Below are positions 25,939-33,967 of a stretch of 64,000 nt of DNA, in pieces. Every line of letters begins with the position of its first letter. The first letter of the stretch is position 1. Below the pieces are notes generated by a model. The model had not been told where the DNA came from. It saw nothing but the letters and a program-made list of their open reading frames with translations, and did no database searches. The position numbers were made by a program, and so were the translations under genes. The DNA lies in the NCBI RefSeq assembly GCF_012911605.1, contig NZ_JAAMPT010000205.1, positions 1 through 64,000 on the forward strand. The letters are read 5' to 3'. This stretch comes from Flavobacterium solisilvae (GTDB lineage: Bacteria > Bacteroidota > Bacteroidia > Flavobacteriales > Flavobacteriaceae).

Positions 25939-28863
25939 ATGAAGTATTTCCACGAACAAATCGAAGCCAAATGGCAAGAATATTGGGCAAAAAATCAAAC
26001 TTTTGCGGCATCAAATAACAGCGAAAAACCAAAATATTATGTTTTAGATATGTTTCCTTATCCATCTGGTGCAGGATTACACGTTGGTCATCCGCTGGGT
26101 TACATTGCTTCCGATATTGTAGCGCGTTATAAACGTCATAAAGGTTTCAATGTGTTGCATCCACAAGGTTATGATTCGTTTGGACTTCCAGCAGAACAAT
26201 ATGCGATTCAAACCGGTCAACATCCTGAAAAAACGACACGAGAAAACATTGCGCGTTACCGTGAACAATTGGATAAAATTGGTTTTTCGTTTGATTGGAG
26301 TAGAGAAGTACGTACTTCAAATCCTGATTATTACAAATGGACTCAATGGATTTTCATTCAATTATTCAATTCTTGGTACAATAACGATACGGATAAAGCC
26401 GAAGATATTTCGACCTTAATTTCCATTTTTTCAAAAGAAGGAAATGCAAAAGTGAATGCCGTTTGTGATGATAATATCATTTCATTTTCTGCTGACGAAT
26501 GGAATGCTTTTTCATCAGATGAACAACAGAAAATCCTATTACAATACAGATTAACTTATTTGGCGGAAACCGAAGTAAACTGGTGTCCAGCTTTAGGAAC
26601 AGTTTTAGCGAATGACGAAATTGTAAACGGTGTTTCAGAACGTGGCGGACATCCAGTAATTCGTAAAAAAATGACACAATGGTCGATGCGAATTTCTGCG
26701 TATGCTGAAAGATTATTGCAAGGTCTTGACACCATCGATTGGACAGAAAGTTTAAAAGAAAGTCAACGCAATTGGATTGGAAAATCAGTTGGAGCACATG
26801 TAGAATTCAGAATTCAGAATTCAGAATTCAGAATTCCTGTCTTCACAACGCGACCTGATACCATTTTTGGAGTAACATTCATGACTTTGGCACCAGAACA
26901 CGAATTGGTTTCAGAAATTACAACTCCAGAACAAAAAGCAGCGGTTGATGCATACATTGAAGCAACAGCAAAACGTTCAGAACGTGAAAGAATGGCAGAT
27001 GTAAAAACCATTTCAGGTGTTTTCACCGGTGCGTACGCCGAACATCCATTTACTAAAGAACCAATTCCGGTTTGGATTGGCGATTACGTTTTGGCTGGTT
27101 ACGGAACTGGCGCGGTTATGGCAGTTCCATGTGGCGACGAAAGAGATTATGCTTTCGCTAATTTCTTCAAAGGTCAAAACGGAATGCCTGAAATTAAAAA
27201 TATTTTCAATCAAGATATTTCTGAAGCAGCTTTTGCAGAAAAAAGTGGTTTCGAATTAGTAAATTCTGATTTCTTAAATGGTTTGGATTACAAAGTAGGA
27301 ACCAAAAAAGTAATCGAAGAATTAGAGAAAATCGGACAAGGAAAAGGTAAAACCAATTACCGTTTGCGTGATGCTGTTTTCTCTCGCCAAAGATATTGGG
27401 GCGAACCATTTCCGGTGTATTATGTGAATGGATTGCCGCAAATGATTGATGTTAAACATCTACCAATAGTTCTTCCAGAAGTAGAAAAATATCTACCAAC
27501 TGAAGACGGACAACCGCCATTAGGAAATTCTTCAAAATGGGCTTGGAATACCGTTACTAATGAAGTTGATTTTAATGAAAATATAGATAATGTTACCGTT
27601 TTCCCTTTAGAATTAAACACGATGCCAGGTTGGGCTGGAAGTTCGTGGTATTGGATGCGTTATATGGATGCACACAACGAAAACGAATTTGCCTCAGCCG
27701 ATGCACTAAAATATTGGGAAAACGTAGATTTATACATTGGCGGAAGCGAACACGCCACCGGACATTTATTGTACTCTCGTTTTTGGAATAAATTCTTAAA
27801 AGATAGAGGTTACGTACCAACAGAAGAACCATTCAAAAAATTGATTAATCAAGGAATGATTTTGGGAATGAGTGCGTTTGTTTATCAATCTATTCATGAA
27901 AACAAAAATGCACCCATAATTTATTTGTCTGAAGGACTTTTACATAAAGATAATATTGAGAGTGATTGGTATACTAAGAAAGATGAATTATTTTTAAAAC
28001 ATGGATTGACAAAAGAGGATGCTGGTAAAGTTACTTTTAGAGCAATTCATGTTGATATTTCTACTTTGAAAAATGAAAATGAGGTAGATGTAGATAAATT
28101 AAAATCATGGAGAGATGAATTTTCTTCTGGTCATTTTTTCTATGAAAATGATGGTAAGTTTAAAGTTTCTCGTGAAGTAGAAAAAATGTCAAAATCAAAA
28201 TACAATGTGGTCAATCCAGATGATATTTGTAATGATTATGGCGCCGATACGTTGCGTTTATATGAAATGTTTTTAGGTCCATTGGAACAAGCAAAACCAT
28301 GGAATACTGCTGGAATTACAGGTGTTTATGGTTTCCTTAAAAAACTATGGCGTTTGTATTTTGATGATAATGGTTTGATTGTAACCAACGACGAACCAAC
28401 AGCAGAAATGTACAAATCGTTACATAAAACCATCAAAAAAGTAACCGAAGACATCGAGAATTTCTCGTTTAATACTTCGGTTTCACAGTTTATGATTTGT
28501 GTCAATGAATTATCACAACTAAAATGCAACCACAGAAAGATTTTAGAACCATTAGCAATTGTAGTTTCACCTTATGCGCCACATATCGCTGAAGAACTTT
28601 GGTCTCAGTTAGGTCACGAAGGTTCTATTTCTACAGTAGCTTTTCCAATTTTTGAAGAAAAGTATTTGGTAGAAAGCGAAAAAGAATATCCAGTTTCGTT
28701 TAATGGAAAAATGCGTTTTACCATCAAATTGCCATTGGATTTAACCAAAGACCAAATCCAAGAAATCGTTATGGCAGACGAAAGAACCGTTGCACAATTG
28801 GCTGGAAATACACCAAAGAACATTATCATCGTTCCAGGGAAAATCATCAATATTGTGGGATAG
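25939..28863 (+). CDS. leuS: Leucyl-tRNA synthetase
   Basis: A 974-residue class I synthetase. The HIGH-type motif is H-V-G-H in Y-P-S-G-A-G-L-H-V-G-H-P near residue 46, the CP1 editing domain has T-T-R-P-D-T-I-F-G, and the KMSKS loop E-K-M-S-K-S-K-Y-N lies near residue 752. It is longer than the E. coli enzyme because of inserts: one near residues 150-190, and one of about 100 residues just before KMSKS (V-Y-Q-S-I-H-E-N onward), as in other Bacteroidetes enzymes. Near residue 288 a five-unit AGAATTC array encodes E-F-R-I-Q-N-S-E-F-R-I at the edge of the editing domain. Confidence 0.97.
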   Translation: MKYFHEQIEAKWQEYWAKNQTFAASNNSEKPKYYVLDMFPYPSGAGLHVGHPLGYIASDIVARYKRHKGFNVLHPQGYDSFGLPAEQYAIQTGQHPEKTTRENIARYREQLDKIGFSFDWSREVRTSNPDYYKWTQWIFIQLFNSWYNNDTDKAEDISTLISIFSKEGNAKVNAVCDDNIISFSADEWNAFSSDEQQKILLQYRLTYLAETEVNWCPALGTVLANDEIVNGVSERGGHPVIRKKMTQWSMRISAYAERLLQGLDTIDWTESLKESQRNWIGKSVGAHVEFRIQNSEFRIPVFTTRPDTIFGVTFMTLAPEHELVSEITTPEQKAAVDAYIEATAKRSERERMADVKTISGVFTGAYAEHPFTKEPIPVWIGDYVLAGYGTGAVMAVPCGDERDYAFANFFKGQNGMPEIKNIFNQDISEAAFAEKSGFELVNSDFLNGLDYKVGTKKVIEELEKIGQGKGKTNYRLRDAVFSRQRYWGEPFPVYYVNGLPQMIDVKHLPIVLPEVEKYLPTEDGQPPLGNSSKWAWNTVTNEVDFNENIDNVTVFPLELNTMPGWAGSSWYWMRYMDAHNENEFASADALKYWENVDLYIGGSEHATGHLLYSRFWNKFLKDRGYVPTEEPFKKLINQGMILGMSAFVYQSIHENKNAPIIYLSEGLLHKDNIESDWYTKKDELFLKHGLTKEDAGKVTFRAIHVDISTLKNENEVDVDKLKSWRDEFSSGHFFYENDGKFKVSREVEKMSKSKYNVVNPDDICNDYGADTLRLYEMFLGPLEQAKPWNTAGITGVYGFLKKLWRLYFDDNGLIVTNDEPTAEMYKSLHKTIKKVTEDIENFSFNTSVSQFMICVNELSQLKCNHRKILEPLAIVVSPYAPHIAEELWSQLGHEGSISTVAFPIFEEKYLVESEKEYPVSFNGKMRFTIKLPLDLTKDQIQEIVMADERTVAQLAGNTPKNIIIVPGKIINIVG
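26802..26836 (+). repeat. Perfect 5x AGAATTC tandem repeat inside leuS
   Basis: Five uninterrupted AGAATTC units, each containing the palindrome GAATTC. With a period of 7, three units encode seven residues (E-F-R-I-Q-N-S), so loss or gain of a single unit would shift the reading frame. Confidence 0.95.
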
Positions 28864-28884
28864 ATTTAGAAAATACCCACAACA

Positions 28885-28949
28885 TTTGTCATTCCGAGGA
28901 ACGAGGAATCTCATCAAGTAATTCATAATATCATGTGACGAATGACAAA
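28885..28949. repeat. Palindromic dispersed repeat, family B
   Basis: Terminal inverted repeats TTTGTCATTC (28885-28894) and GAATGACAAA (28940-28949) flank GAGGAACGAGGAATCTCATCAA. The repeat shares GAGGAACGA and AATCTCATCAA with the reverse complement of the palindrome nested at 41023-41104. It is about 65 bp, with no coding capacity, and lies between the leuS stop and its terminator. Confidence 0.65.
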
Positions 28950-28964
28950 GCAGTAAAAAAAATA

Positions 28965-29001
28965 AAATCCAAATTCTATTAAATTAGAGTTTGGATTTTT
29001 T
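28965..29001 (+). terminator. Terminator of leuS
   Basis: AAATCCAAA (28965-28973) pairs with TTTGGATTT (28990-28998), followed by T's. The stem is of the recurring AAATCC.AAATTC type. Confidence 0.8.
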
Positions 29002-29106
29002 TGTAACAAATTTTATTTTTTACGTATAATGAGTAAATGTCAATTTGTCATTTATAAAGTTTGGCGTATAATTTGATGATTATTAAGTATATTTAAAAAT
29101 AAAAAC

Positions 29107-29802
29107 ATGATAGGATATTATATTTTGCTAGGAGCAATCGCTTTAGTAAGTTGGTTAGTAAGTTCAAAACTGAAAAGCAAGTTTGAAGAATATTCACAAA
29201 TTCATCTTCGAAATGGTATGTCTGGAGCCGAAATTGCATCGCAAATGCTTCAAGACCACGGAATTTATGATGTGAAAGTAATCTCAACACCGGGAAGATT
29301 AACCGATCATTACAATCCCGCAGATAAAACCGTAAACCTTTCTGAAGCCGTTTATAATCAACGAAATGCTGCTGCTGCGGCAGTTGCGGCTCACGAAGTT
29401 GGACATGCAGTACAACACGCTACGGCTTACAATATGTTACAATTGCGTTCGCAGTTGGTGCCAATTGTAAACGTTTCATCCATGTTATCACAATGGTTAA
29501 TCATCGGTGGATTAATACTTGGCGCCGCTTCCGGACTAGGATTTGGTTACTACGTTGCCATCGCAGGATTGGTTTTAATGTCGGTTGCCACAGCGTTCAG
29601 TTTCATTACGTTGCCAGTAGAATACGATGCAAGTAATCGCGCTTTGGCTTGGCTGAAAAATAAAAATATGGTAAGTCAGCAAGAATTTGCCGGAGCCGAA
29701 GATGCTTTAAAATGGGCAGCTCGAACCTATGTAGTTGCCGCTATCGGAGCATTAGCATCGCTAATTTATTGGGCATTCCAAGTCTTCGGAAGAAGAGATT
29801 AA
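29107..29802 (+). CDS. YugP-type neutral zinc metallopeptidase
   Basis: A 231-residue membrane protein with the zinc motif A-A-H-E-V-G-H-A near residue 97. It has an N-terminal transmembrane helix (residues 2-17), a pair of helices after the active site (about 120-165), and a C-terminal helix. This matches the YugP-type family of putative membrane zinc peptidases (Pfam Zn_peptidase_2). The substrate is unknown. It is a single gene ending in a terminator and then repeat copy 2. Confidence 0.85.
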   Translation: MIGYYILLGAIALVSWLVSSKLKSKFEEYSQIHLRNGMSGAEIASQMLQDHGIYDVKVISTPGRLTDHYNPADKTVNLSEAVYNQRNAAAAAVAAHEVGHAVQHATAYNMLQLRSQLVPIVNVSSMLSQWLIIGGLILGAASGLGFGYYVAIAGLVLMSVATAFSFITLPVEYDASNRALAWLKNKNMVSQQEFAGAEDALKWAARTYVVAAIGALASLIYWAFQVFGRRD

Positions 29803-29822
29803 GAATAAAAACTCAAAAAATG

Positions 29823-29858
29823 AAATCCAAATTCCAATCAAAGAATTTGGGTTTTTTT
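29823..29858 (+). terminator. Terminator of the YugP-type gene
   Basis: AAATCCAAATTC (29823-29834) pairs with GAATTTGGGTTT (29843-29854), including one G-T pair, followed by a T-run. The stem is almost identical to other terminators in the window. Confidence 0.85.
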
Positions 29859-29864
29859 ATTTTG

Positions 29865-29962
29865 GAGCGAATCGTTCGGGTAGTTTCAGGAATGGTAATT
29901 CCCGCTTTTCGTTTCAATCTTGCCTAAAAAAAAGGCAAGGATTTCCACTTCAATCGGGGCTA
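29865..29962 (-). repeat. Dispersed hairpin element, family A, copy 2
   Basis: Read on the minus strand it starts TAGCCCCGATTGAAGTGG, then GAAATCC, hairpin CTTGCC/GGCAAG (29919-29924 with 29934-29939), GATTGAAACGAAAAGCGGG, AATTACCATTCCTGAAAC and ends CGATTCGCTC. It is the most canonical copy. Confidence 0.85.
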
Positions 29963-30008
29963 AAAAAGTTAACTTTTTACAACCATTTGATTGTATTACT
30001 AAAATGAG

Positions 30009-30040
30009 ATGCTTCCTTCTCCCGAAGTTTCGGGAAGCAT
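30009..30040. repeat. Hairpin downstream of lrp
   Basis: ATGCTTCC (30009-30016) can pair with GGAAGCAT (30033-30040). Inside it CCCGAA (30021-30026) pairs with TTCGGG (30029-30034). The two stems compete for a few bases. It could be a weak lrp terminator, but no T-run follows on that strand. Confidence 0.4.
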
Positions 30041-30065
30041 GACAAACGTGATGTTGAAAATAATT

Positions 30066-30100
30066 GCAAACTGAAAACTGCGACTGGAAACTCCTTACTT
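30066..30100 (-). repeat. 7-nt-period array at the 3' end of lrp
   Basis: On the + strand the units are GCAAACT, GAAAACT, GCGACTG, GAAACTC, CTTACTT. The array ends 5 nt before the lrp stop codon. Confidence 0.6.
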
Positions 30101-30104
30101 CCAA

Positions 30105-30581
30105 CTACAAATGAATTTGTCTTTCTATTTGTTGTTCCAGCGAAATAAACGTTTCCGTTCTCGAAACACCATCAATCGGTTGGATTTTTTTATTGAGTAA
30201 TTGCATCAAATGTTCGTTGTCTTTGCAAATAATTTTGATAAGAATAGACCAATTTCCCGTAGTATAATGACATTCCAATACTTCAGGGATTTTTTTCAAC
30301 TCCCGAACAGCATCGGCATTGCTGGAAGCTTTGTCGAGATAAATACCAATAAATGCCATCGTTTTATAACCTAAAACTTTGCTGTCAATCACAACTTTTG
30401 AACCGGCAATAACGCCAGCATCTTCTAGTTTTCGTAGCCGTTGATGAATTGCCGCACCAGAAATCCCGATTTTATTGGCAATTTGTAGAATAGGTTTTCG
30501 CGCATCTTCCATTAAATCCCGAAGAATTTCTTTGTCGATACCATCAATTTCTATTTGTAACTGATTTATTTTCATTTTCAA
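30105..30581 (-). CDS. Lrp/AsnC family transcriptional regulator
   Basis: A 158-residue protein with an N-terminal winged helix-turn-helix (D-K-E-I-L-R-D-L-M-E-D-A-R-K, then I-G-I-S-G-A-A-I-H-Q-R-L-R-K-L-E) and a C-terminal RAM/AsnC ligand-binding domain (residues about 70-150) with T-G-N-W-S-I-L-I-K. Members form octamers and sense amino acids. The saccharopine dehydrogenase-like gene lies upstream on the same strand, making lysine or another amino acid a possible ligand; this is inference only. An ATG two codons in is an equal start candidate. Confidence 0.9.
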   Translation of the reverse strand: MKMKINQLQIEIDGIDKEILRDLMEDARKPILQIANKIGISGAAIHQRLRKLEDAGVIAGSKVVIDSKVLGYKTMAFIGIYLDKASSNADAVRELKKIPEVLECHYTTGNWSILIKIICKDNEHLMQLLNKKIQPIDGVSRTETFISLEQQIERQIHL

Positions 30582-30724
30582 TTAATTTGAAAGTAAAAAT
30601 AGGTTTTTTGTTTGAATTGGAAATAAAAAAAATCAAAATCGGTTGTGATTTTTTTAGTTTTAAAAACCATTAAGATGTTAAGTTTCGTTAAGAAAGTTGA
30701 CAAAAATAAAAAAGGAAAATCTTT

Positions 30725-30821
30725 TAGCCCTGACTGAAATGGCATCCTTTTTCTTGAAAAGAAAAAGATAGAATGAAAGGCAGGAATTACCATTCCTGAT
30801 AATTCCCAAATCTTTCGCTTC
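30725..30821 (+). repeat. Dispersed hairpin element, family A, copy 3
   Basis: TAGCCCTGACTGAAATGGCATCC is followed by a 9-bp hairpin CTTTTTCTT/AAGAAAAAG (30747-30755 with 30759-30767, 3-nt loop). Then come GATAGAATGAAAGGCAGG, AATTACCATTCCTGA and a degraded end TTTCGCTTC. Confidence 0.8.
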
Positions 30822-30832
30822 TAATTATAAAT

Positions 30833-32206
30833 TTAATTCCCCAATAATCTATCCGGATTATAACCAACATAAGGCATTTCAGTTTCTTTGAAAATTACGC
30901 CAAATTCCTCAAGTTCTTTTAGGATAGGTTCGTAAACTTCTTTATGAATTGGTAATTGAACGCCAGGAGTTTTAATTTTTCCGTTCAAGATTTGAATGGT
31001 TGCCATTGCTACAGGTAAACCTACGGTTTTTGCCATTGCGGTATAAGTTTGGTCGTCGCCAATGCAAACCATTTTGGAATCGATTTGTTTTTTCTCGCCG
31101 TTGATTTCGTAGCCAAATTTGTGATACATGACAATCATGTCTTTGTCTTCGGGTTGTAAACTCCAACTTTGTGAAAGAATGTGTTCCAATATTTGTGCCG
31201 GAGTTGCATTTTTCAATCCTACGATTTTATTGGCGTTGAATAAATCGAGTTCTAAGAGTTTATCCCACATAATGTCGTCTTGCTCAATGCCAAGTTGCAA
31301 ACGGGTTTTGATTTCTACCGAATCGGTTGGATGATAGGGTAAAAACGAATTGATGAAGTCGCGGTAACTCATGGTTTCGGAGTTTTCCATTGGATACGTA
31401 TCATCCGTCATTCCGAGTTGTACAAACATGTTCCAAGCTTTGGAATACCCAACACGGCGAATGGTTCCGCGGTATAAAGTTAGGATGTCGTCAAGTCCGT
31501 AAACGCTTCGGTATTTTAGTGAATCGCGATTGGCGTAACCTTCAAATTTTCCATAACCTTCTACTTCAAGGAATTCGGTTCTTCGGAATAATTTATGATA
31601 CGGAATGTATTTGTATTTTCCTTCTTGAATGAACTTGGCTGCGCCACCTTGACCTGCTAAAACTACGTTTCTCGGTGCCCAAGTGAATTTGTAATTCCAA
31701 AGATTATTGTCGCTTTCTGGAGCAACTAATCCGCCGCAAAACGATTCAAATAAAATCATTTTTCCGCCTTTGGAACGAATTTCGTCAATGACTTTCATCG
31801 CACTCATGTGGTCAATTCCAGGATCAAGCCCAATTTCGTTCATAAAAACCAAACCGTTTGCTTTTACTTCTTCGTCTAAAGCTTGCATCGCATCAGAAAT
31901 ATAAGAAGCGGTAACCATGTTTTTCTTGAACCTCACGCAGTCTTTTGCTACGTCAATGTGCATGTGTGCTGGAAGCATCGAAATAACAATGTCTGCCTTT
32001 TGAATTTCTGATTGGCGTTGTTCCACGTTATTGATATCTAAGGCAATTGGTTTTGCGTTTGGATGATTTTCGGTTTTGCGTTGTGCCAATTCCAAAGACA
32101 AATCACCAATGGTTATATGTAGATTTTCCTGAGTAGATTTTTCAAGAAGGTATTTTATAAGCGATGATGCAGAACGACCTGCACCGATAATAAGTATATT
32201 TCTCAT
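30833..32206 (-). CDS. Saccharopine dehydrogenase-like / lysine dehydrogenase-type oxidoreductase
   Basis: A 457-residue NAD(P)-dependent enzyme. The N-terminal Rossmann motif is I-L-I-I-G-A-G-R-S-A-S-S-L, the second half has the saccharopine-dehydrogenase catalytic fold (M-N-E-I-G-L-D-P-G-I-D-H-M-S-A), and E-S-F-C-G-G-L-V-A-P-E is a conserved substrate loop. It probably acts in lysine catabolism, forming glutamate from saccharopine or oxidising lysine; the exact reaction cannot be fixed here. ATG 32206 is preferred: a -7 motif at 32227-32234 sits inside the longer reading frame. Confidence 0.85.
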   Translation of the reverse strand: MRNILIIGAGRSASSLIKYLLEKSTQENLHITIGDLSLELAQRKTENHPNAKPIALDINNVEQRQSEIQKADIVISMLPAHMHIDVAKDCVRFKKNMVTASYISDAMQALDEEVKANGLVFMNEIGLDPGIDHMSAMKVIDEIRSKGGKMILFESFCGGLVAPESDNNLWNYKFTWAPRNVVLAGQGGAAKFIQEGKYKYIPYHKLFRRTEFLEVEGYGKFEGYANRDSLKYRSVYGLDDILTLYRGTIRRVGYSKAWNMFVQLGMTDDTYPMENSETMSYRDFINSFLPYHPTDSVEIKTRLQLGIEQDDIMWDKLLELDLFNANKIVGLKNATPAQILEHILSQSWSLQPEDKDMIVMYHKFGYEINGEKKQIDSKMVCIGDDQTYTAMAKTVGLPVAMATIQILNGKIKTPGVQLPIHKEVYEPILKELEEFGVIFKETEMPYVGYNPDRLLGN

Positions 32207-32226
32207 TCGTTTGTTTGTTGTTGTGG

Positions 32227-32234
32227 CAAATGTA
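32227..32234 (-). promoter_or_regulatory. -7 promoter motif for the saccharopine dehydrogenase-like gene
   Basis: The minus strand reads TACATTTG, 21 nt upstream of the ATG at 32206. This excludes the longer frame starting at 32260. Confidence 0.55.
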
Positions 32235-32251
32235 TGAATTTGCGGAAATAA

Positions 32252-32278
32252 AAAACCCATTCAGTACGAATGGGTTTT
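32252..32278 (-). terminator. Terminator of the DUF3108 operon
   Basis: An 11-bp perfect stem AAAACCCATTC/GAATGGGTTTT with a 5-nt loop lies 4 nt after the stop at 32283. On the minus strand it is followed by a T-run. Confidence 0.85.
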
Positions 32279-32282
32279 GAAA

Positions 32283-32618
32283 TTATTCTAAATCATTTTC
32301 TAATTGTTCTAATTCTTCAAGCTCTTTTTTAGCTTCTTGTTTGGTTTCAATTTTTTGTTGTTCAAAGGTTTGATCAACCACTACTTCGTCTTTTACCAAA
32401 AGAGTTTTGCCTAAAACAAAAGCCGAACAAATTGCAGTAATCGTCAAAAGAATTTTAGGTAATTTTTTTTGATTTTCATTTGATTTTTGCATCAGTAATA
32501 AACCAAAAGCTATTGCTAATCCAATAGGTAAAAATGCCAATGTATCAAACGGCAAAACGCTTAAAGCAATGGCTAATAGCGTAAAGAGAATGGCTAATCC
32601 AATTAATAATTTTCTCAT
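32283..32618 (-). CDS. Small membrane protein with acidic coiled-coil tail
   Basis: A 111-residue protein with three hydrophobic segments (about residues 3-21, 25-43, 55-73) followed by a Glu/Lys-rich helical tail (K-Q-E-A-K-K-E-L-E-E-L-E-Q-L-E). It is not recognised as a named family. It starts 2 nt after the DUF3108 gene stop, so it is co-transcribed and probably envelope-related. Confidence 0.65.
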   Translation of the reverse strand: MRKLLIGLAILFTLLAIALSVLPFDTLAFLPIGLAIAFGLLLMQKSNENQKKLPKILLTITAICSAFVLGKTLLVKDEVVVDQTFEQQKIETKQEAKKELEELEQLENDLE

Positions 32619-32620
32619 AA

Positions 32621-33382
32621 TTATAATCCGCTAGCTGAGGTTAGTGCCAATTGTCCCGTTCCAACAGGAATGCTGAATTTGATTAATGCCGGAACTTTTT
32701 TAGCATCGGCAGTAAGCCAAATTAGGTTTTTGTCTTTTCCTTTTAAAGCATCTGTTTTTGCTCCGATAGAAATTTTATAACATTCTTTGCTGCCAAGATT
32801 TCCTGCTTTCACCGTTTCTTTTCCCATATATTTTAACGTAACCGGAATTTCTTTTTCGTCAAAAACAATAGTGTATGATTTAGTTTGTCCAGTTTGCATT
32901 TTTGAAAAATCGACTAATCTTAATTGATATAAGATCGAAACGGCATCAATACTTGTTGGTTTGATACTGAATGTTTTGGTTGACTCTGGATATTTTCTTT
33001 TTTTAACCGTACTGGTTACTTTGTTGTCTTTGAATACATATTTTTCCTTTTTGGTATAACCACCTTCGTCAATACTTCTTTTGTAAAGACTTGGTTTTAA
33101 GGTTGTAGGATGAACATACGATTCATAAATATCTCGGATTTTAAAAAACGAATCCCATTTGCTGTAGGTAGAAAGTTCGCAGCTCAAGTGAAGATAATTA
33201 TTTTTTGCGGTAGCAACATTTTCGGTTGTCATTGTTACTTGAGCTAACTGTGTCATTAATCCGCTCATGTTGTACGAACCAGCATAGACTAATTTTTCTC
33301 CGGCTTTTATGTTAACGCTATTTTCTGTTGAAAATGAACACAATAAAAGTAGTGAACAGATGGTAAAAAATATTTTTTTCAT
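32621..33382 (-). CDS. DUF3108 domain exported protein
   Basis: A 253-residue protein with an N-terminal signal sequence (F-F-T-I-C-S-L-L-L-L-C-S-F-S), then a beta-rich DUF3108 domain starting K-A-G-E-K-L-V-Y-A-G-S-Y and ending in a strand-rich C-terminus. The family is predicted to be periplasmic or surface-exposed, with unknown function. A -7 motif lies at 33412. Confidence 0.8.
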   Translation of the reverse strand: MKKIFFTICSLLLLCSFSTENSVNIKAGEKLVYAGSYNMSGLMTQLAQVTMTTENVATAKNNYLHLSCELSTYSKWDSFFKIRDIYESYVHPTTLKPSLYKRSIDEGGYTKKEKYVFKDNKVTSTVKKRKYPESTKTFSIKPTSIDAVSILYQLRLVDFSKMQTGQTKSYTIVFDEKEIPVTLKYMGKETVKAGNLGSKECYKISIGAKTDALKGKDKNLIWLTADAKKVPALIKFSIPVGTGQLALTSASGL

Positions 33383-33411
33383 AAAAAATTTAATTGAGGT
33401 GCAAATATAAA

Positions 33412-33419
33412 ATTTAGAA
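33412..33419 (-). promoter_or_regulatory. -7 promoter motif for the DUF3108 gene
   Basis: The minus strand reads TATATTTG, 29 nt upstream of the ATG at 33382. Confidence 0.5.
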
Positions 33420-33447
33420 AATGTTAAAGTTCAAAAATTAAGCCAAA

Positions 33448-33482
33448 TTTTGTGTTTTCTCGCTCTATAACGAATAAATTTG
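33448..33482 (+). promoter_or_regulatory. Promoter of the DUF423 gene
   Basis: TTTTG at 33448-33452, a 22-nt spacer and TAAATTTG at 33475-33482 match both boxes of the Bacteroidetes consensus. Transcription would begin near 33488, placing the start at ATG 33498. Confidence 0.65.
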
Positions 33483-33497
33483 CGTTTTATTTTTATC

Positions 33498-33887
33498 ATG
33501 GAAAGAAAAATTATCGCCACAGCTGCATTTCTAGGTTTAACAGCAATTATTTTAGGAGCTTTTGGAGCTCATGCTTTAAAAAACTATTTAACTCCAGAAC
33601 AATTAATAAGTTTTGAAACTGGAGTAAAATATCAAATGTATCATGCATTGTTTTTGCTTTTTTTGGGGTTAAGTGCTGTTTTCTTGACAGATAAAACCAA
33701 AAAACTCATGTATTGGTTGGTTGTTCTAGGAGTTGCTTTTTTTTCGGGATCGATTTATTTGTTAACAACCAAAAATGTCACAGGAATAGATTTTAAATTT
33801 TTGGGACCAATAACTCCAATAGGTGGAACGCTACTAATTGTTGCTTGGGGGATTTTATTTGTTAAAGTTTTAAACAAAAAATCATAA
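33498..33887 (+). CDS. DUF423 (YgdD-type) membrane protein
   Basis: A 129-residue protein with four transmembrane helices and the DUF423 signature G-A-F-G-A-H-A-L-K near residue 22, plus K-Y-Q-M-Y-H-A-L-F-L. It is a widely conserved small inner-membrane family of unknown function. The frame is open to an upstream TTG, but the promoter overlaps it, so the ATG at 33498 is used. Confidence 0.88.
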   Translation: MERKIIATAAFLGLTAIILGAFGAHALKNYLTPEQLISFETGVKYQMYHALFLLFLGLSAVFLTDKTKKLMYWLVVLGVAFFSGSIYLLTTKNVTGIDFKFLGPITPIGGTLLIVAWGILFVKVLNKKS

Positions 33888-33924
33888 TTTTTTATAGAAC
33901 TACAACGTTGTAATTAAATATTTT

Positions 33925-33932
33925 TACCTTTG
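33925..33932 (+). promoter_or_regulatory. -7 promoter motif for pckA
   Basis: TACCTTTG, followed by CAGTCA, is identical over 14 nt to the promoter at 21846. The leader to the ATG at 33968 is about 30 nt. Confidence 0.6.
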
Positions 33933-33967
33933 CAGTCAATTTAATAATTGCAACACAATACAATTTT

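Noticed and set aside
26802..26836. Possible CRISPR-like or mobile insertion at the 5x AGAATTC array
   Set aside because: The units are 7 nt with no spacers and the reading frame continues through them; it is a simple tandem repeat.
26077..27832. Several open frames on the minus strand of leuS
   Set aside because: They have no family features and lie antisense to a strongly conserved gene; they are shadows.
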